Under the pieces are notes generated by a model. That model saw only the letters and a program-made list of their open reading frames with translations. It ran no database searches and was not told where the DNA came from. A stretch of 64,000 nt of DNA from Porites lutea. Taxonomy: Eukaryota; Cnidaria; Anthozoa; Scleractinia; Poritidae. This document shows, in pieces, positions 11,308 to 22,762 of the stretch. A program made the position numbers and the translations under genes. Location of the stretch: positions 27,436,624-27,500,623 of the forward strand of contig NC_133206.1 in the NCBI RefSeq assembly GCF_958299795.1, given 5' to 3'. The first letter of the stretch is position 1. Each line of letters begins with the position of its first letter.

Positions 11308-14300
11308 TTTTTGCACCTCATTGACAATAACAATGGTAATATGACAAAAAAAAAGTACGAAGGCGGAAATAAAAGAGGTTAAGAAAAAACACACCACTGT
11401 ACAGTACTGCAGTGTAGTAGTTAAGGATAACATGCAATGATTTGTGTTATTCAAAATACGATGGTCGTTTTTATGAATTCGAAAAAAAATATGTCTTGGT
11501 AATACACACACAGTTGTTTTCTAGCTCGGAATAGGCTTTATGCACCTTGGGGAAGGTCGCACAGAGGAAAAAAATAATTGAGCTAAAGTTAGTAGTAGAA
11601 GTGGCCGAGGACAGGTTTCCATTTCTCGGACTCAGCATTGAGACTTTTTAATTCTGTTTTATGAGTTTGTTGTTTTAGTAAACGTAGAAAGGATGTAAGA
11701 TTAGGAGTCCCACATTTTGTTTTGCAAACCCAAATGTCATATCGGCTCGATAAACAGCAAAAGTTATAAATTTGCAGCTTTTTACTTGCGAGAAGTTGAT
11801 GTAACTTTGAACACTGTCCCTACTGAAGTAGCAATGATATTGCTCTGTATCGTAACAGCGTTGTACAATTTTCTGTACGAAGCCAGTTCATTTGCTCCAA
11901 ACCACGATACAGTGATTTTGTTAAGTTCAAATTGTATAAACTGCATAGTCCATATCAAGCGAACGTCTTATCTTCGTAGAGAAGACTCACATAAAATTTT
12001 AAAATTAAGCTATTTTCACCCTACACCGGACAGCTTTTGCGCCGGCACCGGACGGAAACCATACCAATACGGCTTCTGTTCACACCGCGATAAGAACGGT
12101 GATTTCGGCGAGATTTCTCCTCTAACAGAGCGAAGCTAAGTCGCCCAGATCTCGATCGAAAGTGGAGAGTCACATATCGGATAGGTTTTTTTCCTCACTT
12201 TGGTCCAGTGTGACTAGGTATTCGTACAACAGCGGAAGTGAATAAGTAGGAAAGACGACTTGAACCTACTGAGACGTAAGTAAATACTCAGGAGTGAGTG
12301 CTAGGATTTAGTTCACCAACTGCTCCAGCACGATGTTGGATGTGTGAACGACTTGTTCCACCTCTGCGCCGTTGCCGTTCATACTATACCTGCTATCCGA
12401 AATATTGATAATGTGAACGCGGCCAGAGTGTATGTTTAGTAAAAAGAAACTAGGAGAAATCTCTGCAGCTGAATTTTCTCTGGTAAATTAAAGAAATGAC
12501 TGCGTACGTGCTTCCGGTGAAGAGTGGTATCCTGGCTGCAACAATCGCAATATCAACCTCGGCTTTAATCAGCAAATAATGCCAAAAAAAAAAAAAAAAA
12601 CTTGCAGTTTATGGGCCCGGTCCAAGATTTTACAGATAACTACATGCAAAAGTAAAGAAAATGAAATTGTTTGAAAAGACCACGTGGCATTGTTGAACAG
12701 TCGCGTTTGTTCTGGTTTTCTTTTTGTTAGAAAAACAAAGCAAACATTTGGAAATGACGTTTTTAGATTTTATGTCAATTCTTAATGAAATATTTGAGAA
12801 AAGCTTCATCATTTCCTTTGGTTTTTTTATTGTATTAGCAGTTTGTAAGAAAGATATGAAAAGTCACAAAGTAACAAAATGATCTATTGGAAGTCCTGTG
12901 AACACTTTTTTCACTTGTGTAAAACAACAGACCAATTCCTAAGTCACCACTGAAGCGTAAAGGCCGACTTAGACGATTGTTCAGCGAGTTAACTGAATGC
13001 TTCATAATTGTCGCTAGTCTCAGGTTCAAAATTGTGAGGAGTTAAGTTGACATATTTGTCCGTCACTACCCAGTGTTGAGAGTGAGCCGAGTGCATGAGG
13101 TTTCAATAGAGTCCTCATCGTCGAAGACACTTTTGTGTTGGTTTCTGCGAAAGGAAAATTGTTTCGCTTGAATTACGACGTCGACTGTATTACAATGCGT
13201 ATACTTGAGTCGATCCAACTGAGATTGTTGTGTAAAATTCCTACAGCTTGTTTAGGGGTTGATCTGACAACAGCACGATATGAAAGACTGAAGTGTGACT
13301 CAATGAAATGATTGTGCTTCAGATAACCCGCGGAATTAGGCGGAGCCGGAGAATCGAACTTCATTTAATTTCTACATTTTCTTTATGTTTCGGCAGGTAA
13401 TTAGAGAGGAATATAAATAGTGTGGTATTCATTACGAAATAACATAACGATGATAGGCAACTTTCAATGCTGTTCATTTGTGGGTTAAGACACAGGACAA
13501 CTATTCTGTGGCATACAGTTGTATGCTTTGAATGCAGTAAAGCTGTATATCTTGAAGTCGATGCAGTTCCAACGTACTACAAATGAGTATTTTGATATGC
13601 ATAATCGTCTCGTTATATTGACTATACACACTACCTATGAAGCAAACGACTTACCCATCGTAACTTTTCTCGAGTGAAGCAACGTATTTGTCAACTACTG
13701 ACCGTGCTTCTTGTTCTTCCAAAGGATTTTCAGCCATAAATGCGGGTCCTGCCGCTGGATTCCTAGCTATTCCATCGACATTTAAATACGGAAAGCTGTA
13801 GGTTTTGTGAGCGTGTCTATAAACTCCATGGTACTGTCCAAAGCCAACTAAGTTTGCTGGATCAAGAAGATAACTGGGTTTATATTCACAAAAGTCTAAC
13901 GCCTTGCTTACAGCAGCGCTTTCTAAGTAGCTGATTGTCTCTGACTTCATATGTTTATTAGCTAATTTAAGGCGTAGGTATGCACAAGCAAGAACGTCCG
14001 GCAAATCGTCGTCGTAAACTTTCATTCGAGCTTTATCACTGTCATTTTTGTAGGGAGCAAAATACTGCGCATCGATAACTTCAAAGTCATTTTGATCCGG
14101 TCTTTTCCATAAAAGCTGAATTTGAGCACCGTTATTTTCTCCGCCACGCGCGTACACTATGTCTATGTAGTATGCTTTATAGGCCGACAACTTCACACCT
14201 AGTGAAGACTGTTCAGGCTTGGCTGGGTATTGAGCGATTTTCGTTCCCTCTCCCCAACTGGTGCTTTTACTTAGCCAGACCTCCACAAATCCATTTGACT

Positions 14301-14736
14301 TAACGGAGAAAACGAATTCGCCAGTCACATTCGGTTTAAGATATCCCAGTAATCGAATGCCATCAACTTCTTTCGAAGACGAAGTGATGTCAACGTTATC
14401 TGCAATGCTTCGTATATCAGGTGCCTTGGGAAAGATTGGAAAATTGCAAAGTTGTTCGAGACTTTTTTGACAATTCTTTTCCCACGTATGTTGATTCAAA
14501 CCTTTCAAGAAGCGTAGGACCTTTAAGTCGCTTGTTTCTGTGTCGTTTTTGTCTACGTTCACCAGCAAATATTTCGCCGCGTCCAGAACATTTTTAGCCG
14601 CTTCTGTTCGTTGGAACAGCTCAAAAAGCCCAGAAGGCTTCGATGACGGTCGACCAGAAATAGAGAAAAACACTAGTATTACATACACAGCGACGAGACC
14701 AGTGGCTACGACCAATAATTTCTTGACTCGAGACAT
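6461..14736 (-). CDS. PA14-domain beta-1,4-N-acetylgalactosaminyltransferase (B4GALNT3/4-like), 3 exons
   Basis: Exons on the minus strand: 14736-13655, 7972-7453, 6763-6461, joined in phases 2 and 0, giving about 634 residues. Junctions: GATGG|GTAAGT to TTTAAACTGCAG|G, and CGTAAG|GTAAGC to TTTCATTTCAG|CAC. Exon 1 encodes a type II signal anchor (residues ~6-27), a stem and a PA14 domain (~115-230). Exon 2 carries the start of the catalytic domain and the DLHLD segment (~518) where the family has its metal-binding DxD/DxH. Exon 3 has WGGEDWD (~594-600), the hallmark of GT7/chondroitin-GalNAcT enzymes, then the stop. PA14 plus this catalytic domain is the layout of LacdiNAc synthases, Golgi enzymes that add beta-1,4-GalNAc to GlcNAc-ended glycans; the substrate here is inferred. 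The first Met is the one before SRVKK. Intron 1 (5.7 kb) is full of mobile elements. Confidence 0.85.
7213..7437. mobile_element. MITE in intron 2 of the glycosyltransferase gene
   Basis: The left end reads ATAGGGATTTTTAATCAACG and the right end, in reverse complement, ATAGGGAGTTTAAGCAACG. Both arms continue with GACGCRCGTCAACYGGAAGTG, giving inverted repeats of about 50 bp with mismatches. There is no coding content. The right end lies about 15 bp from the splice donor of exon 2 (exon edge 7453). Confidence 0.75.
8108..8351. mobile_element. MITE with CAGGGCC termini
   Basis: Ends are CAGGGCCCAGTTGTTCGTAC and, reverse-complemented, CAGGGCCGGGTTGTTCGAAG. Both are followed by a GGTTA..AACCCGGGGTTA block, so the inverted repeats reach about 45 bp with mismatches. 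I found no clear target duplication. The CAGGG start suggests a hAT-type MITE, weakly supported. Confidence 0.7.
8990..9238. repeat. Left part of a repeat split by the 9239-10841 insertion
   Basis: The segment contains ACCCGATTTGTTGCAAGAAG and several GCAAC/GTTGC motifs. Its closest relative is the segment right of the insertion, which contains ACCTGATTTGTTGCAGGACAG (about 11080). The repeat is interrupted at CCTGATT. Confidence 0.5.
9239..10841. mobile_element. Non-autonomous DNA transposon with subterminal tandem repeats
   Basis: Ends are AGGGTGTGAATGGGG and, reverse-complemented, AGGGTCTGAATGGGG. The flanks CCTGATTG (9231-9238) and CCTGATTT (10842-10849) fit an 8-bp target duplication with one change. 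Just inside each end are three or four copies of a roughly 33-bp unit containing ACCGACTACCGACA. Units at the two ends run in the same direction, unlike terminal inverted repeats. The 1.6-kb body has no transposase-like frame. An 8-bp duplication suggests a hAT-type element; this is inference. Confidence 0.7.
10842..11150. repeat. Right part of the split repeat
   Basis: Continuation of the repeat interrupted by the element to its left, with CAACCTGATTTGTTGCAGG near its right edge. No coding content was recognised. Confidence 0.45.
11267..11306. repeat. (TTA)n microsatellite
   Basis: About thirteen uninterrupted TTA triplets. On the minus strand they produce a meaningless poly-Asn open frame. 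Confidence 0.95.
11307..13654. other. Intron 1 DNA without recognised exon
   Basis: This is the distal part of intron 1 of the glycosyltransferase gene. A 140-codon frame at 11717-12139 (plus) resembles no known family and overlaps GC-richer repeat-like sequence (about 12010-12430), so I do not call it. A poly-A run lies near 12582-12600. Confidence 0.45.
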
Positions 14737-14944
14737 GCTGTACCATCAGCGGGTTTAACTTGTGCCAATGCAAATGTAGGATACCTATTAATTACTTTCC
14801 TTCGCTTTTCTCTTACAGTTCTAAGTAACCACTGACGCAATGAAAGCAATCCCCAACAGTCCCGACAGAAGGTGAAGTTTAGCTTTGTGTTCGTACTCCT
14901 TTACTAACTCATGAAGACTTAGAGTGTTTTCTTCTTTGTTGCCG

Positions 14945-14987
14945 GCGTCACGCAAAAGTTGTTCCCATGAGCAAAAATAATTTGCAT
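14945..14987 (-). promoter_or_regulatory. Conserved block upstream of first exon A
   Basis: On the gene strand this reads ATGCAAATTATTTTTGCTC, then GGGAACAACTTTTGCGTGACGC. A near-identical block sits upstream of the second first exon (22915-22957). ATGCAAAT is the octamer bound by POU-class factors in animals. Conservation between the two copies is visible in the sequence; a regulatory role is inference. A short open frame (15066-14821, minus) overlaps the block, but the other copy does not keep it. Confidence 0.45.
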
Positions 14988-15159
14988 GTTGCAGAAAAAT
15001 TATTCCGCATGCTCTGTGTTCCAAAAGACAGGTGTAGCCAGCTCCTATGGTTACGGAGCATGTCATCTCCGTTTTAGCCGCTGTGTCGAACTGTGACTAA
15101 GAAAAGAATGACCGCAATTGTAGTTATAAAAAGCGACTCTGCTCAGGTCCTGATGTCTT

Positions 15160-15900
15160 AGCTACAAACTTCGGACCATGACTTTTTATGAAGGCCCGTT
15201 TTAATACACAGGATACGTGATGTGTGTGTGTTTTTGTGCGTGCGATTTGACTGCACTTTTTGGCGCGATATGATCAGTGATATATGATGATCAGCGATGT
15301 ATGGTGATTTCAAGGCAATTAATGCCATAATGAATCACTTTATGAACTACGAAAGAAACCCATCCGTATAATTACTTTCTCTCCTCCGGGCACAGCTTCT
15401 TCTAAGCCCCATTTCTCTAAGCATAATATTCTTTCCCTCCATTCTATCTATAAATTCCATGTTGCCTGTTTTGTATTCTGACATTTTTAATAGCCTTTTA
15501 CCTACTCCTGTTTCCTCGATCCTACATTTTTATTTTGAACATCACGATTATATATACGTTCACGTTTTATTCCGCATAAAACCTGTCAAATTAAGTATTC
15601 TGTTTATTGAACGTGGGGTTAAGCTATGCTTCAGTTAGTATAATATTTACTGTAGGTTATGCTAATAATGTGCCCGTTAATCTTATCGAACATAAATCTT
15701 GGCTTTTTGTGATTATTATTTCAAACATTACAGTGGCCAACTCGAAAGCCTCGGCTTCTTTGGCCGCTATGCAAATCCGCTCTAGATTTTCCATTTATTG
15801 AATAGTACATTTCTGTAAGAAAATTATATAGTCTGTCTGTGTAAGATTAAGTCATCTGAACAGTGCAAATAAAGTTGAAGTTGAAGTTGAATTTATATCC
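15160..15900. other. No gene; possible retroelement 3' tail at 15868-15896
   Basis: The stretch is AT-rich with no recognised exon. It ends in AATAAAGTTGAAGTTGAAG, a short TTGAAG repeat of the sort many non-LTR retrotransposons leave at their 3' end. No reverse-transcriptase motif could be read upstream, so the assignment is weak. Confidence 0.3.
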
Positions 15901-15904
15901 CTTT

Positions 15905-16640
15905 ATTTTATAGCAGAGCTCAAGCGCCGCGCGTGGGCGGAGCCCCAAAGCTAACTAAAATGAAATGTGGTAATCTACCCATCCGAGAAAATTTGGTAAT
16001 CACGTTACCGTACACCGAGCGAGCTACCGTCCGTCCGCACGACAGGAATACCAACGTAAAATAACTCAATTAACAGGTATGGCAACCCAAATGCAACTCA
16101 AAGTTTTATTTTGAACGAAATCACATGGCCGCCCGGACTTTTAGAAAGAAAAACAATAACAAAGTTGTGTCTTTTTCGGCGTTATTTTTTATGTTTACAC
16201 TAACGTGGATAACAGAGAAAGAGCTAGAGCGAGTTATTGAAAACAAGGGAGACGAATTTCGTAGGGAGAAAAACATGGAAATTCAAAGCGGCGGTGAGAA
16301 AATGAGAAATGCTAGAGGCCAGCACGGTGAAAATGAGCGCCGGTGAAAAATAAAATCGAACATAAACACAGGAAACACTGAAATGTTGGGTAAACACTCG
16401 ACAATTCCTCCATAAAAATAATGTGTAACTAGGAAACTTGGCAAGGGAAAGACAAAAAAGCGTGCTGCACGTGCAATTTGTTTTTTTGTTAATTAGATCC
16501 ATTAGTCTTGAAGACCCTTTTCTATTGTCGTCTCCGTTTAACATTAAACGATTTATGATTTTTTTTGTTTATAAGTCAGGAGCTCCTGTATAAGTATTAT
16601 TAACCAGAGCTTCGCTTTTAGCCCGGGGTATAAATCTCTA
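15905..16640. repeat. Dispersed repeat family R1, copy 1
   Basis: Four related copies occur in the window. Shared parts include GCAACCCAAATGCAACTCAA, AAATCACATGGCCGCCCGG, AAAGCGGCGGTGAGAAAATG and the end GAGCTTCGCTTTTAGCCC. This copy starts with a GC-rich AGAGCTC...GGCGGAGCCCC block. It has no coding content. It is probably a non-autonomous element, since the ends AGCRGAGCTC and GAGCTTCGCT are weak inverted repeats. Confidence 0.65.
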
Positions 16641-16737
16641 TATTTGTTTAATCATAACAAGTCTCTTGTCACCAATTTTGAATACCTTGTGTGAGTATAC
16701 TACAATGTACTGGGTGTTTTTGTATTTGTATGGTTTA

Positions 16738-16900
16738 TAGCGGAGCTCCACGCGCGGCGCGAAGCGCCGCGAGAGCGACGCGCGTGGGCGGAGCCCCATA
16801 GCTATGGAACAGGGCTGATAAAGGTTGGGCGGTGAAACGAGCGCATCCGAGCAAAAAGGTGTGATGCAGTGGACTGGGACTCTGCTTAGAAATGTCGCTT
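16738..16900. repeat. GC-rich fragment related to family R1, inverted
   Basis: The fragment contains GGGCGGTGAAACGAGCGC, the reverse complement of a piece of copy 2 near 18150 (GCGCTCGTTTCACCGCCC), and the same GCGGAGC...GGCGGAGCCCC start as copy 1. It is a partial copy in the opposite orientation. Confidence 0.5.
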
Positions 16901-17245
16901 GTTTTCGACTTCGTTGAGGGCTTGCGATGTGGTTTATACATTAGACACTGCCGCTGTCACTGAATTATGGAGGCTTGATTTGTTTTCTTGCACTTCTTCC
17001 TCGTTTCTTTGTGCTGGTACGCTGTCTCCGAGAGGCAAATGTTGCTATTTTTTGCGGGAGGTTTAATTGGAGTAGACAAACATTTCTTTCAAAGGGTTTC
17101 TCTTATTACTTCCATGACTCTACCACTGAATTATATTTTCGTTCTACTACTCGCCATTGTCGATGTTATTCCAAAACAAAAACAACAAAGTACTGTCTAA
17201 AACACGAACGAAAAATCTCATCCATGTCATCTAGGGCAAAACTAA

Positions 17246-17379
17246 GACCCTGTTTACATGGAGTGGGGGACCCCGGTCTAGTGGGGTAGGTTTCTTTTGT
17301 TTTGTGTCTCCCAGAGCGTGAAAACAAAAGAAACCAACCCCACTAGACCGGGGTCCCCCACTCCATGTAAACAGGCCCT
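17246..17379. mobile_element. MITE with CCTGTTTACATGG arms
   Basis: Arms of about 55 bp face each other across roughly 20 bp. Left CCTGTTTACATGGAGTGGG and CCCCGGTCTAGTGGGG have exact reverse complements on the right. Almost the whole 134-bp element can fold into one hairpin. No target duplication was clear. The element at 58891-59025 starts similarly (TGTTTACAAGG). Confidence 0.8.
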
Positions 17380-17399
17380 AAAAGGCAGCAGATCGTGTT

Positions 17400-18110
17400 T
17401 CATAACTAAATGACGTGTATTTTATAAATGCGTGCAGCTCATGCAAGGTGAAATTATGCTAATTTCTGATCACCATCATCCTTCTTTTTAATTTTGAAAA
17501 AACATCTCATACGTCTTTCTGTTTCTTCGAAACTTCAAAATTAGTTTCCCCTCAGTTTTTACTGTTTACCTTTTTTTTGTCTTTGATAGAAAAACGGAGG
17601 AAAAACCTTACAACTTACCTTAATAAATCTTGTTTACATGCGGTTGCCGGATTTGCGACGCATTGCGCGCGTCGCCATGGCGCGTTGCACCCGAGAAGCA
17701 AAGTTTGAAGAAGTACAACGCCACTATATCAAAATATATCAATCTAATTTTTTGTTATGTTATATAAAATTTATCTCCCTTTAACATATGTAAAAATTGA
17801 GGTTAAGAAGTGTTAAGCTTTTACAAACGAAACGGCGAAAGACGATTAGGTGATATTTGGTGGAAGGAGGAGGTATTCAACACTTTCAAATTAAACTCAA
17901 ATTTTGGCATTATACGACCAACAAGTTTGACTTATAGGCATACAGACACAAACATATGAAACTGTTTTATTGATATTGTTATGAAACGAATTTATCTATT
18001 CAACTTTGTAGCTTGAAATTACAGAAAGAAAATCGGATTTCCGGTTTGCAAAAAGGAAAATTTCGCCGGCCTTCAAGCGCACCGGAAGCGCGGAAAGAGC
18101 GCTCGTGCCA
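17400..18110. other. No gene recognised
   Basis: AT-rich sequence between a MITE and repeat copy 2. No exon, RNA or clear repeat structure was found. Confidence 0.4.
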
Positions 18111-18114
18111 GTCC

Positions 18115-18880
18115 TACTCCGCATCACACATTAAATGAAGAGCGGGGCGCTCGTTTCACCGCCCAACATTTATCCGCCCTGCGCCCGACCGACCGACCAT
18201 CCGTCCGCACCACAGGCATACCAATGTCAGACAACTCAATCGACAGGTATAGCAACCCAAATGCAACTCAAGGTTTTATTTGGAAGGAAATCACATAGAA
18301 AGAAAAAGCAACAACAAAGTCGCGTCTTTTTCGACGTTTTTTCATGTTTACTCTCACGTGGAGAAAGAGCTGGAGCGAGTGATTGAAAACAAGGGAGACA
18401 AATTTCGTAGGAAGAAAAACATGAAAATTTAAAGCGGCGGTGCGAAAATGAGAAATGCTAGCGGCCAGCAAGGTGTAAATGAGGGCCAGTGAAAAGTAAA
18501 AGCGAACATGAACACAGGAAACAAAATATTAGGTAAACACATACGACAATTCCTCCATGAAAATAATTTGTAACAAGGAAGTTTGACGTTTTAGTCGTTC
18601 AAAACAACCTTGTAGTCGTGCAAAACAACAGCAAAGAAAGACAAAAATGCGTGCTGCACGTGCAAATTTGTTTTTTTTGTTGCTAATTAGCAAAAGTGTG
18701 CTGCACGTTGCTGCACGTGCAATTTGGTTTTTTGCTAATTAGATGTATTGATCTTGATGCCATCTTCATTGCCGTCCCCGTTTAACATTACACGATTTAT
18801 TTATTTATTTATTTATTTATTTATTGTTTATAATTATTCAATCACCAGAGCTTCGCTTTAAGTCCTGGGTAAAATCTGTT
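18115..18880. repeat. Dispersed repeat family R1, copy 2
   Basis: Shares the GCAACCCAAATGCAACTCAA, AAAGCGGCGGTG and GAGCTTCGCTTTAAG blocks with copy 1. It contains a small internal duplication of GTGCTGCACGTGCAA-like sequence (18650-18725) and an (ATTT)n tract near 18798-18825. Confidence 0.65.
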
Positions 18881-19185
18881 TAGTATATACTAAAACAGTG
18901 GATAGTGTTCTTCGCGCGCTCTGACTGGCTACTCAATCAGTGAATATCCTGCACTATTCACTGATTCACCTCCAGTTCCTCCAAGCGAGCGACGCCAAAC
19001 TATCCTCCACCACTAGCCACCTCCACTTCGGTGACTGAATTGTTATAAATTAGGAATATAGTATCAAGTGCTTGTAAATTTAGTAGTTATAGTTAGTTGT
19101 TAAGTATTGTATTTCAGTTGTAAGTTCTCTGACTGTCTTTTCTTTCTTTTGATTAGTATTTTAATTGGTTTTCAAAACACTAAAT

Positions 19186-19722
19186 GACCGGCAGTCCTAT
19201 ATTCTCAATAAATTTGACAAATCAAAAAAATCCATCTAATCTAAACTATCATATGTCGATTAAGAAAAGTCGAGCGATCCTGAAATGCTTTATAGATCTC
19301 AAGTTTAGTGTTTGGTTTACGCTGTGCTGTGAAAACGAAACCATGTTTCGTGACACTTAGAACTTTTTTCAGCTTCCTCTTTCCTCTTTCCACATTCCTC
19401 TTTCCGCTTTCCTCTTTCTTCTATCCCCTTTGCCGACTTATCTAGGAAAGATCGAAGCGACTCTGCTAGCAGGACTCTAGCAGGGTAGACTGCCGGTCAT
19501 TTAGTGTTTTGACAATCTTGACCGGCGGTCGACCTGAAAAAAGTTCTTTAAGTGTCACAAAACATGGTTTCGTTTACTGAGCACAGCGTAAACCAAACGC
19601 TAAACTTGAGATCTATAAAGTGTTTCAGGATCGCTTGACTTTTCTTAATCGACATATGATAGTTTGGATAGGTTGGGATTCTTAGATAAGTCAAATTTAT
19701 TGAAAATACCGGACTGCCGGTC
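19186..19722. repeat. Fold-back element with ~187-bp arms
   Basis: The left arm (19186-19372) and right arm (19534-19722) are inverted copies. They share GACCGGCAGTC ends, TCATATGTCGATTAAGAAAA, ATAGATCTCAAGTTTAG and AACCATGTTT blocks. The spacer of about 160 bp holds a third ACTGCCGGTCATTTAGTG copy at about 19489. No reading frame. Confidence 0.8.
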
Positions 19723-19785
19723 ATTTACTGTTTTAAAAACCTTGACCGGTTACCGGCCATGTAGCCACAGTGTTTAGTTAAAGCC

Positions 19786-21118
19786 CAGAGGAGGAGCGAA
19801 TAGTATCCCATGATGCACCTTGTTTCATGTTATATTATCACTGCGTACGTGACATATCATGATCACTACTCTTCAGCACGCGCGTAATGAACATCGTAGT
19901 GCTCGATGTGTATGGTTTCCAAACATGTTTCGGTTCAGCAGCTTCTGCTTTTGAGAATATTGAGTTAGCAGATATTCATTGTGCTTTAAAGAAGAATTTC
20001 AACGTTACTTTGAAGGGTTACATGTGTTTCACTGGTCTGTCGAGAACTACTTGTGCGCTCGGTCGCAACTACAAACACAAAGTATGAGACTTGGCAACTG
20101 AAAGGTTCACCAGGAGAAACGAAACCATGACTGATCTAAAAAGTGGCTCCAACAAAACAGCCGCTACGCTGTGAAGGTTATTGCCAAAGCCGGGAGGATT
20201 TATTTCAGCATCGCGCTCAAAGGAGCTCAATTTACAACTGCAGTTACAAATAAAATTTAACCTATCGATGCGACAAACAATCCTCTGAATCTACCCGGTA
20301 CTGACTCACGCAATCTTCAAGGAAATTTCCTGACCAGAATACTGATCTGTTCTTTTGAATAATTAAAGTTTCTGATATATATTTTTTTCAATTTCTGAGC
20401 AGGCTTGTTTAGCGTTGTACCTCGTTGTGCCGCTTGCATGCTGCGTGGCACCTTTGTCTGGGTTCCTATCACACTGAAACACACGGTAATATTTACCGCT
20501 CCTTGTTCTAATTAAAATAATTATAGTCAAATTCCTTTTAAAAATAACCACTATGAAAACACAAAGTGATTGCTTGGGCATAAAGTGCCCTTGAAAGCGC
20601 CCAACAGATGTAGCCTTCAGCAGGCTTTACACATACAACACATATATTATCACACATGGCGTTGAAATGTGATAAAAGATACGAAATTTCCGCCATCTTT
20701 GCTCGATAAAAAAGTCTTCAAAATGTGGGTACTTCTGGGTACTTCTTAGCCTGTACAATATTCAGGACCTCAATTTGCCGGCGTGAGGACCACATTTGGA
20801 AGACTTCAACATATAATCCAAAAAATCGTAAATATTCATGACCTTGTTGTGGGTCACTGAACACTTTGTGATAAGAAGACTAAGTGAAACAATGAAAATA
20901 AATGTTTCTATGTTGTAATTTCGCTCTTAAGCCATTGCAAATCGGAGAAGTCATGTCAAATAACAAAATAATGCAATTTTCTTACTTTTACTGGAACACA
21001 AATGAGAAAAAAGGCGACGAGAAAACGACCTTATTTCACGATGGAATCTGCCATGACTGCGATATTGCGTAATGCATCTGGAAAAATGCATCATGGGATA
21101 CTATTCGCTCCTCCTCTG
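19786..21118. mobile_element. Non-autonomous DNA transposon, 32-bp TIRs, 9-bp target duplication
   Basis: The element is 1333 bp. Its ends are identical inverted repeats of 32 bp starting CAGAGGAGGAGCGAATAG and ending ATGATGCA. The direct repeat GTTAAAGCC flanks it exactly at 19777-19785 and 21119-21127. The interior has only short frames (for example 19887-20087), none resembling a transposase. Perfect ends and duplication indicate a fairly recent insertion. A 9-bp duplication is usual for Mutator-like elements; the CAGAG start is also compatible with hAT, so the superfamily is open. Confidence 0.88.
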
Positions 21119-21740
21119 GTTAAAGCCTTCTTTTACTCATGTACAGTAATCCTTCACGTTTTTTGCTGACCTTAGGTCATTTAAGCCTCCGGCTTTCGTT
21201 GTTCTCCCAGTGTATTTTTCTCGAGTGTGTGATGTGTAATAAAAGTTAAGTTGCTGTTCACCAGTTCGAACCTGCTCGAATATGACTCGGTTTATCGAAG
21301 ATTTTCTGCGCGAGATCGAGTTGTTGGGCAGATGGTTTAGCGAATACAACAACGAAAGACGATGGCAAGCTCACTCCTTTTGCGTTCTCATTTGAAGTCG
21401 CGTTCTCTTAAAAACCTTCGCTAAATCTATTTCGAGGCAAAAATAGCCAGTGTAGACGGGCCCTGTATCAAGGTAATAGCTCTTAGCCATGAATGCCCAT
21501 TTCCAAACTGTGACTCAGAGGTACCAGGTGTATCGGAGCATGCCAATCACGCTTTTTATGCGTGACCACTAACCGAAGGTCATATCTATTATAATTGTCG
21601 GGTTAATGGGAGTTCATTTTGCATCAAACGATTACAGTCTTGTCTGCAGAACAATACCTTAAAGTAATGAGATCGTTCACCTGAAAACCCTAAGAACCTC
21701 CCCAAACAGCAGAAGACATTTCCGATAAACAACAACTTAC

Positions 21741-22762
21741 CCGGTATAACTTTTCTCAAGTGCAGCTATGTATCTCTCGACTACCGACCTTGCTTCTTTT
21801 TCTTCTAAAGGATTTTCAGCCATAAATGCTGGCCCAGCGGCTGTATTTCTAGCTATACCGTCGACATTTGAATACGGAAAGCTGTAGGTTTTGTGGGCAT
21901 GTCTATTGACTCCATCATACTGTCCAAAGCCGGCTATGTTTGCGGGATCAAGAAGATAACTAGGTTTATATTCACAAGAATTTAACGCCTTGCTTACAGC
22001 TGAGCTTTCTAAGTAGGCAGTTGTCTCTGGCTTTATGTGCTTTTTAGCAAACTGGAGGCGTAGTAATTCACAAGCAAGAACGTCCGGCAAATCGTCATCG
22101 TAAACTTTCATTCGAGCTTTGTCACTGTCATTCTTGTACCGACCAAAAAACTGCCCATCGATAACTTCAAAGGCATTTTTATCCGGCCTTTTCCATGAAA
22201 GTTGAATTTGAGCGCCGTCATTATTCTCTGAGCCACTTACGTATAATATGTCTATGTAATATGTAGAATGGGCTGCCAGCTTCACACCGAAATTAGAAGA
22301 TTCTTGAGGCTTTGTTGGATAATGAGCGACTTTCGCTCCATCTTTCCAACTAATGCCTTTACTCAGCCAAACCTCGACAACTCCATTTGATGCAACGGTG
22401 AAAAGATATTCACCAGTCACATTCGGCCGAAGAAATCCCAGTAATCGAATGCCATCAACATCTTTTACAGATGAAGTGATGTTGACATTTTCTACGATGC
22501 TTCGCGAATCTGGTGCATTCGGAAAGATTGGGAAATTGCAAAGTTGTTCGAGACTTCTCTGACAATTCTTTGTCCATGTATGTTGATTCAAACCTTTGAG
22601 GAAGTAAACAACCTTTGCCTTTGTTGTTAGTTCGTTTTCCATATGAACCTCAGTAGGATGGATCGTTGATCGCCCTCGACCAGAAATAGAAAAGACAACC
22701 ATTACAATATACAGAGAGACGACACCAATGGCAACCAAAAGTATTGTTTTAACGCGAGACAT
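21741..22762 (-). CDS. Second PA14-type first exon (alternative first exon or partial paralogue of the GalNAc-transferase)
   Basis: One intact 340-codon frame beginning MSRVKTILLVAIGVVSLYIV and ending in a GT donor (ACCGG|GTAAGT) at phase 2, exactly as in exon 1 of the gene at 6461-14736. It encodes the signal anchor, a stem shorter by about 20 residues, the PA14 domain and the linker. It shares long runs such as MKVYDDDLPDVLAC, YKPSYLLDPAN and MAENPLEE with exon 1. Between this exon and 14736 I find no catalytic exons. It could therefore splice over 13.8 kb to exon 2 at 7972 as an alternative first exon, or be a duplicated exon without a partner. The open frame and conserved donor argue against simple decay. 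An in-frame ATG three codons upstream (22771) is possible. Confidence 0.75.

Noticed and set aside
11224-11511. 95-codon frame with a poly-Asn run
   Set aside because: It reads through the TTA microsatellite.
14821-15066. 81-codon frame upstream of first exon A (LHELVKEYEHKAKLHLLSGL)
   Set aside because: The duplicated region above exon B does not keep the frame, so it is more likely 5' flanking sequence than a small protein.
19786-21118. Confident assignment to hAT from the CAGAG start
   Set aside because: The flanking duplication is 9 bp, not 8, so the superfamily was left open.
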